Shown: positions 18,867 through 27,642 of the stretch, one piece after another
Numbering within the stretch: position 1 is the stretch's first letter
How the letters are laid out: each line of letters opens with the position of its first letter
Source of the DNA: Chryseobacterium indologenes
GTDB lineage: Bacteria > Bacteroidota > Bacteroidia > Flavobacteriales > Weeksellaceae
Reading direction: 5' to 3'
NCBI GenBank assembly: GCA_002439165.1
Contig: DJTE01000045.1
Location: forward strand, 1-54,188
Length of the DNA: 54,188 nt
Position numbers and translations under genes: made by a program
Notes under the pieces: model-generated
What the model saw: the letters and a program-made list of their open reading frames with translations, nothing else
The model's database searches: none
What the model was told of the DNA's origin: nothing

Positions 18867-21800
18867 TTAAAAGCTGTATTTCGCTCCGATCTGAATCTGG
18901 TATGGATTTCCTGAAAGCGGAACCAGACCGTTTGCATTTTTAATGTATTCGAACTGTCTCGTTGCCTGGTTGAATGTTTTTATTCTGTACAGAGCTACAT
19001 TTCCGTACGATTTATTCACGCCCCATTCCTTGTTAAGCAGGTTGGCTACATTGAAGATATCTACCGAAAGCTCAAATGCTCCTATTTTATTGAATTTAAG
19101 TTTCTTGGCTACCCGCACGTCCCAGACGCCGTAGAAACCGTTTTTTCCGGCATTCCGTTCAGCGATTTTGTTGTTATATTCGCTGATATAATCTTTCAGG
19201 GCCTGCCCTACGGCCGGATCATCAAGAAGCGGTCTGGTAATATCCGGGAATATGTAAGCCAGATCATTAGAATCTACAAAATCTCCGTTTACATTTCCTC
19301 CTGCCGTTAATGAAAAACGTGTTCCCCCGATTCCTGAATATCTTATTCCCAGCGTAAACCCTGCAACCGTTGGTGAATTACCATACAGCACGATCTTATT
19401 TCTGAACTGGTTATCAGAATAGCTCATCCTCAGGTCCCTCGGATCACTCTGGATCAGGGTAGACAGGGTAGCGGAATTGGCTACGTTCCCGTTGTATGAG
19501 GTATTGTCTTTAATATCAGACCATGTATAACTTGCTGTAACCTCTCCGTCTTTCCAGTAACGGTAGCTGGTATCCACTACAAAAGAAAACTGGTTGACTT
19601 TACCATCACTTACCAGCTCCAGAACTCTTCCGAAATTATTGTTAATTCTTCCTTTTTTCCAGTCTGTTCTTCCCAGCTCATCAATGGATGATGCAGGAAC
19701 GAATACACCTCTTCCTCCTTCATTGGCCAGTGTAAATTCCGGATTAGCCTTCATGTTCCTGTCATAGTAGAAATAGTTATTCCTTCCTAAAGCCATATAT
19801 CCTGCAATCCCTGCCCTGAATCTTTCATTAAAGAAATGGGTATAGGAAATATTGGCTTTGTAAACAATCGGAACTCTGGCATTTTCACCTGTATAATTGA
19901 TGGTTGGAATCTGATATTGAGAAAGTGACGGAACCGTATTATAATCCCTTCTATAACTGTAAAAATCAGGAACCAGACCTACCGCCATAGGATCTACATC
20001 CACCGTTGCCAGATGCTTGCCGTCGAAAACAAGATTATTGATCACCATGTAATTGTTGATATCTGAAGAGAAAATTCCGGCACCTAACTTTAGGAAGTCT
20101 TTATTCTGCTCACTGATATTCCATTCAAACTGGAATCTCGGCTGGATCACAAATGACTTGATCTTATGATCAGTTCTGATTCCCATTTCATCATACAGTT
20201 TCTGATTGAATCCAGCTTTAGGATAACCTCCGTAATCCAACCGGAGTCCTGCCATCAGATCAAGTCCTTCTGCGATTCTGGTCTGGAACTGCCCGTATAC
20301 CCCAACATTCCAGATATTGGATCTTACGGATGGATCATCCATTAAAGGAACCTCCCTGTAAAACCTGTAAGGTCTGAAGTTTTCAAAGTTGTAAAGACCG
20401 GACGGATATTTTTTATCATCTTCTTTAAAATGAAATCTTCCATTCACTTCACTTCCGTACACCGATTTTGCAGTAGTAAACATCAGGTCGGCACCAAAAG
20501 TATATTTTACCTTATCGGTATTGTAATATAAGTTATCTACAAGCTGAAATACATTATTTTTAAAGCTTTCCTGGGCAAAACGATGACCTCCGATCTGAAT
20601 ATTCGTAGCCCCTACTCCCGGGGAAACTATATTTTCAACAATAGCTCTCGGTACAGGACCTCCCAGCTGGCTGTTCTGGTAGCTGTCCTGAAAAGTATAG
20701 AGATACTGCGCTTTAAGTTCGTTGGTCAGATTAGGCTTTAAGTTCGATCTTAATGTCAGGAGTAGGCTGTTATCCAAATTCTTATCACTTCCGAAGGATT
20801 CAAAGAAATTGATGCTGGTATTGTCACCCAGACCGTTTTTATTCAGGTCATAGGTAAAGTTATTCCTTAATGTCAGTAAATGCTTAGGGCTGATCTGCCA
20901 GTCGAGACGCAAAAAGGCAGCATCAGAATTTCTCACCTTATCGAAAGTTCCGAACTGTGGTGAATTCCCTACGCCATAATTTGATCTTGCAATATTCAGA
21001 AACTGATTCAGGGTTTCTGTTGTAGTGTTAAATCTTTTCTCGTCGTCTTTTGATCTTATATCTGCGATAATCAATGGTCTTGAATCCAGCTGATGATCCC
21101 ATGCTACAAAGAAATGAAGTTTATTTTTAATGACCGGACCTCCTAGTGAAAACCCGAACTGTGAAGTAGAAAAATCGTTATCTCTTTTATTTCCCCGGAT
21201 GTCGTAAGGACTGGAAAGCCAGTTCGTTCTTAAATATTCCCAGGCGCTTCCGGAAAATGTATTGGTTCCGGATTTGGTAACGGCACTTACGGTTCCGCCG
21301 CCGCTTCTTCCCAGTGTAACGTCATACTGGTTGGTGGTAATTTTAAATTCACGTACCGCTTCTATGGAAATAGAGAACGGCGCACCGCTTCTGCTGGTTG
21401 TAGATCCTGCTGAGGTTGGGTTTTTGGCCGTCATTCCGTCAATGGTAAAATTGGTGGAAGATCCCAGCTGCCCGGAAAGATTTCCTCCTTTGCCGCTTAA
21501 AGGCGACAGTTCTGTAAGGTTGGTAAAATTTCTCCCGTTCACAGGAAGCATGCTGATGTTTTTGGCAGAGATGGCTGTGGAAGCTCCCAGGTTTCCGATC
21601 TTATTTTTCAGATTTCCGGTAACGATTACTTCGTCCAAAACCTTCTCTCCGGTTCCTATGCTCATATTCACGGTCACCTGATCTCCGAAGTTGACATTGT
21701 AGCCTTCTTTTTTCTCTTCATTCACGATCACCGTGTAAGGTCCGCCCAAAGGGATTTCCTTAAAAATATATTCTCCTTTTGAATTGGTCTCTGTCTCCGT

Positions 21801-21965
21801 CCTGAACCCTGTTGCCCCGTTCACGATCGTTACTTTCACTTTTTCCTGAGCAACCTGCCCCGGTCCTGTTATTTTTCCCACAATGGAGGCCTGCGTAGTC
21901 TGTGCATAAGACAGTGTTCCCAATCCCATAAACAATAATCCCAGTACAATCTTTACTTTTCTCAT
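18867..21965 (-). CDS. Oar-like TonB-dependent receptor with carboxypeptidase regulatory-like domain
   Basis: 1032 residues with a clean signal peptide ending LSYAQ. Residues about 25-105 are a CarboxypepD_reg-like domain (ASIVGKITGPG...GEYIFKEIPLGGPYTV). The TonB-box-like DEVIVTGN (about 113) leads into the plug (NFTNLTELSPLSG, FTIDGMTAKNPTS, and the Oar-typical FKITTNQYDVTLGRSGGGTVSAVTKSG). The barrel ends YQIQIGAKYSF. Myxococcus Oar and its Bacteroidota relatives are outer-membrane transporters, some linked to protein or peptide substrates. The downstream secreted GDPD points instead to a phosphodiester. A TACCTTTG -7 box lies 18 bases upstream of the ATG. Confidence 0.9.
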   Translation of the reverse strand: MRKVKIVLGLLFMGLGTLSYAQTTQASIVGKITGPGQVAQEKVKVTIVNGATGFRTETETNSKGEYIFKEIPLGGPYTVIVNEEKKEGYNVNFGDQVTVNMSIGTGEKVLDEVIVTGNLKNKIGNLGASTAISAKNISMLPVNGRNFTNLTELSPLSGKGGNLSGQLGSSTNFTIDGMTAKNPTSAGSTTSRSGAPFSISIEAVREFKITTNQYDVTLGRSGGGTVSAVTKSGTNTFSGSAWEYLRTNWLSSPYDIRGNKRDNDFSTSQFGFSLGGPVIKNKLHFFVAWDHQLDSRPLIIADIRSKDDEKRFNTTTETLNQFLNIARSNYGVGNSPQFGTFDKVRNSDAAFLRLDWQISPKHLLTLRNNFTYDLNKNGLGDNTSINFFESFGSDKNLDNSLLLTLRSNLKPNLTNELKAQYLYTFQDSYQNSQLGGPVPRAIVENIVSPGVGATNIQIGGHRFAQESFKNNVFQLVDNLYYNTDKVKYTFGADLMFTTAKSVYGSEVNGRFHFKEDDKKYPSGLYNFENFRPYRFYREVPLMDDPSVRSNIWNVGVYGQFQTRIAEGLDLMAGLRLDYGGYPKAGFNQKLYDEMGIRTDHKIKSFVIQPRFQFEWNISEQNKDFLKLGAGIFSSDINNYMVINNLVFDGKHLATVDVDPMAVGLVPDFYSYRRDYNTVPSLSQYQIPTINYTGENARVPIVYKANISYTHFFNERFRAGIAGYMALGRNNYFYYDRNMKANPEFTLANEGGRGVFVPASSIDELGRTDWKKGRINNNFGRVLELVSDGKVNQFSFVVDTSYRYWKDGEVTASYTWSDIKDNTSYNGNVANSATLSTLIQSDPRDLRMSYSDNQFRNKIVLYGNSPTVAGFTLGIRYSGIGGTRFSLTAGGNVNGDFVDSNDLAYIFPDITRPLLDDPAVGQALKDYISEYNNKIAERNAGKNGFYGVWDVRVAKKLKFNKIGAFELSVDIFNVANLLNKEWGVNKSYGNVALYRIKTFNQATRQFEYIKNANGLVPLSGNPYQIQIGAKYSF

Positions 21966-21983
21966 CTTTTCAAATTAGATGTG

Positions 21984-21991
21984 CAAAGGTA
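21984..21991 (-). promoter_or_regulatory. -7 promoter box of the TonB receptor-GDPD operon
   Basis: TACCTTTG on the minus strand (TAnnTTTG), 18 bases before the ATG at 21965. There is no TTG at -33. Confidence 0.5.
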
Positions 21992-22048
21992 TTTTGAGTT
22001 GCAGGAGGATCTGTTTAAGGGAGTTTTAAGAAATTTTCAACAAAATTA

Positions 22049-22061
22049 TAACATGATGTTA
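22049..22061. promoter_or_regulatory. TAACAT-g-ATGTTA palindrome upstream of the TonB receptor
   Basis: A perfect 6+1+6 dyad, 57 bases upstream of the receptor's -7 box and about 118 bases before the divergent ligA promoter. The half-site is the same TTAACAT-type word found four times upstream of the SusCD operon, so one regulator could serve both. Confidence 0.4.
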
Positions 22062-22178
22062 AATTAGAATGAACACTTATTTTAAGATCAACATAACCAA
22101 TGCCTTTACGGATATTAAGGTTTTTTAATTTTCCTGTACTATTTGATTCTGTTATTTTTTAAATGGAATTAGTTTATT

Positions 22179-22186
22179 TATTTTTG
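22179..22186 (+). promoter_or_regulatory. -7 promoter box of ligA
   Basis: TATTTTTG matches TAnnTTTG and ends 20 bases before the ligA ATG. Confidence 0.5.
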
Positions 22187-22206
22187 CTCAAAAGATAGAA
22201 AAAGCA

Positions 22207-24213
22207 ATGTCCGAAAATATACAGCAAAAGATAGAACAGCTCAGGAAAGAGCTTCATCAGCATAATGAAAATTATTACCTTCTGGATACCCCTACCATAT
22301 CGGATTATGAATTTGATATGTTACTGGAACAGCTTCAGGATCTTGAAGCCAAACATCCTGAGTTTTATGATGAGAACTCACCTACTGTACGTGTAGGAGG
22401 CGGAATCACAAAGATTTTCCCGACCATTCAGCATAAATTCAGAATGTATTCCCTGGATAATTCCTATGATTTTGACGATCTTGAAGACTGGGAAAAAAGA
22501 ATCATTAAAACCATCAGCGATCCGGTAGAATTCGTTGCGGAACTTAAATATGACGGTGCTTCTATTTCCATCCTTTATGAAAACGGAAAACTGGTACAGG
22601 CTGTAACGCGTGGAGACGGTTTCCAGGGAGACGAAATTACCCCGAATGTCCGTACGATTTCTGATATTCCGTTAACGTTAAAAGGTGATTTCCCTCCTCA
22701 TTTTTTCATGAGAGGTGAAATTTATTTAACCCGTAAGAATTTTGACAAGATCAATAAACTGCGTGAGGAAGAAGGGCTGGATCCTTTTATGAATCCGCGG
22801 AATACCGCCAGCGGAAGCTTAAAAATGCAGGACAGCGCAGAGGTAAGAAAACGCGGGCTGTCATCTGTTCTTTATCAGTTTATTTCTGAGGATTTCCCAA
22901 CAGACACGCATTGGGAACTGCTTCAGAAGGCACAAAGCTGGGGCTTCAAAACATCCCAGCAGGCAAAACTGTGCAGGACTCTGGATGAGGTGAAGGAGTT
23001 CATCAGTTTCTGGGACACGGAACGTCATAATCTTCCTTTTGAAATCGACGGAATTGTACTGAAAGTGAATTCTCTTCAGCAGCAGCGCCAGTTGGGTTAT
23101 ACCGCTAAATCCCCGCGATGGGCGATGGCTTATAAATTCAAAGCAGAAAAAGTGGAAACGGAATTACAGAGCGTTTCCTACCAGGTGGGAAGAACGGGAG
23201 CCATTACTCCGGTTGCCAACCTGAAGCCTGTTTTGCTGGCCGGAACCATCGTAAAAAGAGCTTCTCTTCACAATGAAGACATTATCAAAAAGCTGGATCT
23301 TCATGAGCAGGATTTTGTATATGTGGAAAAAGGCGGCGAGATCATTCCGAAGATTGTAGGCGTGAATACGGAAAAAAGAACAGAAGAAAGCCGTGAAATA
23401 GAATACATCAAACATTGCCCGGAATGCGGAACTGAGCTGGTGAAAATTGAAGACCAGGCCATCCATTTCTGCCCGAATGAGCTTCACTGCCCGCCTCAGG
23501 TAGTGGGAAGAATGATCCATTATGTTTCCCGAAAAGCCCTGAATATTGAAAACCTGGGAAGCGAAACGATTGAGCAGCTGTACAGGGAAAAGCTGATTGA
23601 AAACCCGGCTGATTTCTATGTTCTCACAAAGGAACAGCTTCTTCCGCTGGAAAGAATGGCTGAAAAGTCTGCCCAGAATATCATTTCGGGAATCGAAAAA
23701 TCTAAAGAAATCCCGTTTGAAAAAGTTCTGTACGGAATCGGAATCAAACATGTGGGTGAAACGGTTGCCAAAAAACTGGTGAAAAACTTCCCAACGATAA
23801 AAGAGCTGAAAAACGCATCCGTGGAAGAGCTTTGCCAGGTGGAAGACATCGGAACCAAAATTGCGTTAAGCATTGAAGAATTCTTCAGAAATTCTGAAAA
23901 CCTCCTGATGATCGAGCGTTTAAAATCGTACGGTGTACAGCTTGAAAAGGGAGAAAGCACCAATGAAGTTCTATCCAATGTTCTGGAAGGGAAAACATTC
24001 CTTTTCACCGGAAAACTGTCGCTTTTCACCAGAGAACAGGCAGAAGAAATGGTAGAGAAACATGGCGGAAAGAATATTTCAGCCGTTTCCAAGAATCTTA
24101 ATTATCTTGTAGTAGGCGAAAAAGCCGGAAGCAAGCTGAAAAAAGCGCAGGACATCGGAACCATTACCATTTTCGATGAGCAACAGTTCTTAGATCTGAT
24201 TGAAAAACAGTAG
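22207..24213 (+). CDS. ligA: NAD+-dependent DNA ligase
   Basis: 668 residues, full length. LigA seals nicks during replication and repair using NAD+. The Ia domain (YYLLDTPTISDYEFD) binds NMN; the nucleotidyl-transfer Lys is K114 in ELKYDG. The OB fold, the Cys4 zinc finger (C404, C407, C422, C428), four helix-hairpin-helix motifs (for example YGIGIKHVGETVAKKL) and a C-terminal BRCT domain (about 590-668, FLFTGKLSLFTREQAEEMV) follow in the canonical order. Monocistronic, with its own -7 box and a strong terminator. Confidence 0.97.
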   Translation: MSENIQQKIEQLRKELHQHNENYYLLDTPTISDYEFDMLLEQLQDLEAKHPEFYDENSPTVRVGGGITKIFPTIQHKFRMYSLDNSYDFDDLEDWEKRIIKTISDPVEFVAELKYDGASISILYENGKLVQAVTRGDGFQGDEITPNVRTISDIPLTLKGDFPPHFFMRGEIYLTRKNFDKINKLREEEGLDPFMNPRNTASGSLKMQDSAEVRKRGLSSVLYQFISEDFPTDTHWELLQKAQSWGFKTSQQAKLCRTLDEVKEFISFWDTERHNLPFEIDGIVLKVNSLQQQRQLGYTAKSPRWAMAYKFKAEKVETELQSVSYQVGRTGAITPVANLKPVLLAGTIVKRASLHNEDIIKKLDLHEQDFVYVEKGGEIIPKIVGVNTEKRTEESREIEYIKHCPECGTELVKIEDQAIHFCPNELHCPPQVVGRMIHYVSRKALNIENLGSETIEQLYREKLIENPADFYVLTKEQLLPLERMAEKSAQNIISGIEKSKEIPFEKVLYGIGIKHVGETVAKKLVKNFPTIKELKNASVEELCQVEDIGTKIALSIEEFFRNSENLLMIERLKSYGVQLEKGESTNEVLSNVLEGKTFLFTGKLSLFTREQAEEMVEKHGGKNISAVSKNLNYLVVGEKAGSKLKKAQDIGTITIFDEQQFLDLIEKQ

Positions 24214-24232
24214 TCAACTTAATTAAATAATG

Positions 24233-24260
24233 AGGCTGTCCCGTATTGAGACAGCCTTTT
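24233..24260. terminator. Bidirectional terminator between ligA and the convergent secreted-protein pair
   Basis: AGGCTGTC (24233-24240) pairs perfectly with GACAGCCT (24250-24257), followed by TTTT on the plus strand. It sits 19 bases after ligA and 24 bases beyond the end of the converging minus-strand operon. Confidence 0.85.
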
Positions 24261-24283
24261 ATGATTAAAAAAAACAGATCACT

Positions 24284-24748
24284 TTATTTAAAAACAATCA
24301 GCGTATAGGGTTCTTTTACCATTTTCGGCTGAACGATCCTGATCTGATGTTTGCCTTTATAATAGTCTGTATAGCTTTCTTTGGTTACGATCTTTCCTTT
24401 TCCGGTTTCTTTATATCCGGCATCCAGAACAGCTTTCAGATAAGTATCATAGTCCTTTTTATCTTTAAAGGAGAATTCTATATTGTTTTGGGATGGATCT
24501 TCTCTGTATTCAAATTTTGCAATTTTATAGAGATATCCGGGGCTGTCATATTCATCGACAATAAAGCCCAAACCTTCGGTTTTATCGTAAAAAGTATAAT
24601 TATGTTTTTTAATTTCTTTTTTAAAAGCATCCATATCCAGGCTGCTGAATGCAATAAGTTCTTCCAGTTTAAAAGCCTGTCCGGAAGCCGATGAACAAAA
24701 CAGGATAAAAAACAAAACCGTCAAAACCGTCTTTAAAGTATTTATCAT
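24284..24748 (-). CDS. Secreted protein of unknown function
   Basis: 154 residues with a signal peptide (about 1-23, ending SASGQ). The mature part is a small charged alpha/beta protein (LDMDAFKKEIKKHNYTFYD, then YDTYLKAVLDAGYKE) that I do not recognise; it is widespread in style among Chryseobacterium secreted orphans. It lies 4 bases after the upstream 476-residue secreted protein and ends at a terminator shared with ligA, so the two form a short operon. Confidence 0.7.
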   Translation of the reverse strand: MINTLKTVLTVLFFILFCSSASGQAFKLEELIAFSSLDMDAFKKEIKKHNYTFYDKTEGLGFIVDEYDSPGYLYKIAKFEYREDPSQNNIEFSFKDKKDYDTYLKAVLDAGYKETGKGKIVTKESYTDYYKGKHQIRIVQPKMVKEPYTLIVFK

Positions 24749-24752
24749 TTAT

Positions 24753-26183
24753 CTATTCTTTAATATTATTTTCCCTGATGAAATTTTTATACTCTTTTTC
24801 CCAGACCGGGGATTCCTTAAATTCAGTCTTTCTGCTGACAATGATGGCTGCCCCTTCATCAAAAAGTTTTTTATCATTCAGCATCTTTACTCCTCTCATA
24901 ATGATGAGCGTACCGTAAGCATTTTTATTATTTTTAAGCCTGCTCAGCAGGATATCCTTATTCTGTAATATTAAAGTATTGTCTTTCAGTTTTGAGATAA
25001 AATCATCCACACCAAGATCATCCAGATTCTGAATAGAATTCTTTACCGCTTCTTCATATACTTTCCGGGAAATATCTTTTGTTTTCTCCAGCAGCCGGAC
25101 AAGTCTTAAAGTACTGTCAAAAGACAAATCTTCAGACGTATACTCTCTTATATGACTCATATCATACATATTGACAGCCACAATCTCCGCTTCTCCGGGC
25201 TTCTTCCATCCATTAAGCAAAAACGTTTCTGTTTCTTCACGGGTATGATTTTTCACATATTCATCCAGAACATCAAAGGAAATGATCTTATCTGTCAGCC
25301 AAAGATCGGCCAGTAAAGGATAATACAGTTTACATTTTTTCATGTCGATCTGCTGATAGAAGGTGGAAAGACATTCGTTGCCACAGTCAAGTTCTTTATT
25401 CCGTATCTTATCAAGTTCAATTGCCTTCACTACAATTTCTTTAGCTTCTTCACTGCAAAAATTGGATAAAGCAAACATGAAGGGAAATCTCGAGGAATCT
25501 GAAATATGCGCTTTCATAAAAGTCAGGAACTCAGGATCCGGAAATTCTTCAATGGCGGGATAAGCCTCTGCTCCAAAACTTTTGATGAGTTCAATATCAT
25601 TAGGGTTTCTGTACTTAGCAAGGGTTACCAGAAGTTCCGGAGATTTTGTTTTCAGAACCAGGCTCCTGAGTTTTTTATAAACTTCAGGATTTACGGGAAG
25701 GGCATTACTGGTATATTCAATCAGCTGTTTGTTTAAAGGCTGTGCATCCAGCACCATCAGGGCCATTTCTTCTCTGCGTTTTTGTACTTCTTCCTCAGAA
25801 CCGGCAGCAGATGGGATGGTGTCGAAAAAAATTCCGGACAGAGGGTAAGAATCGGACAGGCATTCCGTTCTGTATGTAATTTCTTCTTTGGACTTAAAAC
25901 TGTTTTTAAAAATATCGAGCAGTCTTTTATCAGCCTTTTTCGCCAAAACTTTCACTGCAGTAATTTTGATATAAGGATTTTTTCCTTTCTCAGCTAAAAA
26001 TATAAGTTCATCCGAAGAAGCTTCTTTATAAAGATTTTCTTCAATCCCTTTAATTTTTTCATCAAGAGCATAGAAAGAAGTATACTTCTCAAGAGGTTTG
26101 ATGACAGAGGCCGTTTTCCTGGAAACCTGTGCAAAAGCAGTGAACGAAAACAGCGTTAAAAGCAGGAATACATTATTTTTCAT
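24753..26183 (-). CDS. Secreted HEAT-like helical repeat protein, function unknown
   Basis: 476 residues with a signal peptide (ending near AFAQ). The rest is predicted to be mostly helical with irregular HEAT/ARM-like repeats (for example DELIFLAEKGKNPYIKITAV, KTKSPELLVTLAKYRNPND). No catalytic motif is apparent; a periplasmic scaffold role would fit. First gene of a two-gene operon: a TACCTTTG -7 box lies 17 bases upstream and the next gene starts 4 bases downstream. Confidence 0.7.
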   Translation of the reverse strand: MKNNVFLLLTLFSFTAFAQVSRKTASVIKPLEKYTSFYALDEKIKGIEENLYKEASSDELIFLAEKGKNPYIKITAVKVLAKKADKRLLDIFKNSFKSKEEITYRTECLSDSYPLSGIFFDTIPSAAGSEEEVQKRREEMALMVLDAQPLNKQLIEYTSNALPVNPEVYKKLRSLVLKTKSPELLVTLAKYRNPNDIELIKSFGAEAYPAIEEFPDPEFLTFMKAHISDSSRFPFMFALSNFCSEEAKEIVVKAIELDKIRNKELDCGNECLSTFYQQIDMKKCKLYYPLLADLWLTDKIISFDVLDEYVKNHTREETETFLLNGWKKPGEAEIVAVNMYDMSHIREYTSEDLSFDSTLRLVRLLEKTKDISRKVYEEAVKNSIQNLDDLGVDDFISKLKDNTLILQNKDILLSRLKNNKNAYGTLIIMRGVKMLNDKKLFDEGAAIIVSRKTEFKESPVWEKEYKNFIRENNIKE

Positions 26184-26200
26184 GATTAGTTTTTACAGAC

Positions 26201-26208
26201 CAAAGGTA
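26201..26208 (-). promoter_or_regulatory. -7 promoter box of the secreted-protein pair
   Basis: TACCTTTG on the minus strand (TAnnTTTG), 17 bases before the ATG at 26183. Confidence 0.5.
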
Positions 26209-26274
26209 AAGGAATTCTTTTGAATCGTTGTCTGAACTTTACCATTTTACGTTTCCTTCCAATTGTTGTAAAGA

Positions 26275-26922
26275 TTATAAACCTTTTCTTGGCTGTTTAA
26301 GAAAAAGACCTCCTTTATGCGGAAACTGTACGTAATTGTCAGGTGTCTGAGGAATCTGTTTCCGGCAGGTTTCGGAACAGGTATTAACCAATAAAGGCAG
26401 TACATCTGTTCCTATCCCGAGAGAAACCCAGAACTGATCTGTTTTGTTATCCGGTATTTCCTTCCGGCAAATGCTGCATCGGATGATTTCAGAATCATAA
26501 TAGTGTACGGTCTGCTGATAAAGATCGGGAAAATGAGTTCTGAATTTATAATTTCCGTATAAAGCCCTGGTACTTACGGTACTGCTTTTAAGATTCTTAC
26601 AGTAAATGATTTCATAAGGAAACCATTTAAGATTATAAGACGTATAGGGAGTAAATTCTTCCAGTGCTTCCATCTCACCTATTTCCGGGGGTAATTCCTT
26701 TAGATTAGTTCCATAAAGTATCACCTTTTTCACTTTCTTTAGTTTGGAAATAGATTTTGGAAGGGTCTCTATCGAGGCAAACAGTTCATAGCCGATTGCA
26801 CGGGCAGGTGCAAACTCCTCGTGCCCCTCTTCCGCTACCTGATCAATGTAACGACAGAGTTTTTGCCAGGCTTCAGAATCCTGATCCTGTATTATCTTTT
26901 TAATTTTTGGAAGGCTGCTCAT
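26275..26922 (-). CDS. Leucine-rich-repeat protein with C-terminal Cys pairs
   Basis: 215 residues, no signal peptide. Residues about 50-110 carry two to three LRR units (LPKSISKLKKVKKVILYG, then NLKELPPEIGEMEALEEF). The C-terminal part has CSICRKEI and, about 45 residues later, TCSETCRKQ: two Cys pairs that could bind zinc. The combination is unusual and I do not know its role; a protein-interaction adaptor is likely. It begins 5 bases after the toxin gene, so it is the third gene of the toxin-antitoxin transcript, or simply neighbours it. Confidence 0.72.
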   Translation of the reverse strand: MSSLPKIKKIIQDQDSEAWQKLCRYIDQVAEEGHEEFAPARAIGYELFASIETLPKSISKLKKVKKVILYGTNLKELPPEIGEMEALEEFTPYTSYNLKWFPYEIIYCKNLKSSTVSTRALYGNYKFRTHFPDLYQQTVHYYDSEIIRCSICRKEIPDNKTDQFWVSLGIGTDVLPLLVNTCSETCRKQIPQTPDNYVQFPHKGGLFLKQPRKGL

Positions 26923-26927
26923 GGTAT

Positions 26928-27227
26928 TTAGTCTTTAATCGGCATATTCTCTTCTCTTCTTCCATCCCAAATTGAAAGTATAATCAATTCTGCCTCTGAA
27001 AATTCGTAAAAGATTAAATAGTTTTTTACAATTTTTACCCTTACCCGGCTAATATCAGTTTTCCTGCCAATCATTGGATATTCAGACAGCAGCCTGACAC
27101 AAGTGACAATCAACCTATTGAGTTTTATACTAAAAGCTTTAGATTGATTTCTTTCTATCCAATATTCAAGAATCTCTTTTCGTTCAGTATTAGCTTTATC
27201 GGTCCAGGTTATTTTTCTCGAAGCCAT
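26928..27227 (-). CDS. Type II toxin, RelE/ParE family
   Basis: 99 residues with the ParE/RelE fold pattern: WTDKANTERKEILEYWIERN first helices, LLSEYPMIGRKT, then the core strands VRVKIVKNYLIFYEF and LIILSIWDGRR. The YLIFYEF strand and the terminal WDGR are typical of ParE-type toxins (gyrase inhibitors) more than of RNase RelE, but the two cannot be separated safely. The start codon overlaps the antitoxin gene by 19 bases, a typical translational coupling. Confidence 0.85.
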   Translation of the reverse strand: MASRKITWTDKANTERKEILEYWIERNQSKAFSIKLNRLIVTCVRLLSEYPMIGRKTDISRVRVKIVKNYLIFYEFSEAELIILSIWDGRREENMPIKD

Positions 27228-27445
27228 TTTTCAATATCCTGATTAGCTTCATCCTCTGTTAAATAATCCATATTCTTATATTCTTCCCGTGCTTCAGCGA
27301 TTCTTTCTTTCTGAGATTCACTAAGAATATATTCATTCTGGTCCAGCTCAAAATCAAGCATCTTTTGAATTTCTTCAATAACTCCTGCATCTTTTAACTG
27401 GGTAATCCTGCTTATTAAATCAATTTTTAAATCTGACGTACTCAT
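27209..27445 (-). CDS. Type II antitoxin (addiction-module component)
   Basis: 78 residues, acidic, helical, opening MSTSDLKIDLISRITQLKD and ending DIEKWLREK. Small acidic proteins of this shape are the partners of ParE toxins in Bacteroidota. I see no DNA-binding motif, so autoregulation may not occur through this protein alone. First gene of the pair; a TATATTTG -7 box lies 19 bases upstream. Confidence 0.8.
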   Translation of the reverse strand: MSTSDLKIDLISRITQLKDAGVIEEIQKMLDFELDQNEYILSESQKERIAEAREEYKNMDYLTEDEANQDIEKWLREK

Positions 27446-27464
27446 CTCATGTGATTTTATATAT

Positions 27465-27472
27465 CAAATATA
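27465..27472 (-). promoter_or_regulatory. -7 promoter box of the toxin-antitoxin pair
   Basis: TATATTTG on the minus strand (TAnnTTTG), 19 bases before the antitoxin ATG. A TTTG at 27500-27497 lies 24 bases further, slightly too far for an ideal -33 element. Confidence 0.5.
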
Positions 27473-27642
27473 AAGAATTTTACTTAAAATTCACAGCAAA
27501 CACATCTTACTGAATCATATAATCTTACACTCCAACATCATAGTTTTTCTCAAGAAAGTTCTTGAAAAATAGCTAGCCTCAAGAAAAGTTTTTAATAGAA
27601 AATAAATTTAATATTCCCTGTTTAAATCTATGCCAGTCAATT

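Noticed and set aside
23164..24092. Long minus-strand open frames inside ligA, and similar antisense frames in other genes
   Set aside because: They mirror the codon pattern of the real genes on the opposite strand and have no motifs.
27551..27564. CAAGAA-ag-TTCTTG palindrome as an operator of the toxin-antitoxin pair
   Set aside because: It lies about 80 bases upstream of the -7 box, also behind the histidine kinase gene, and has no T tract; a chance dyad in AT-rich DNA cannot be excluded.
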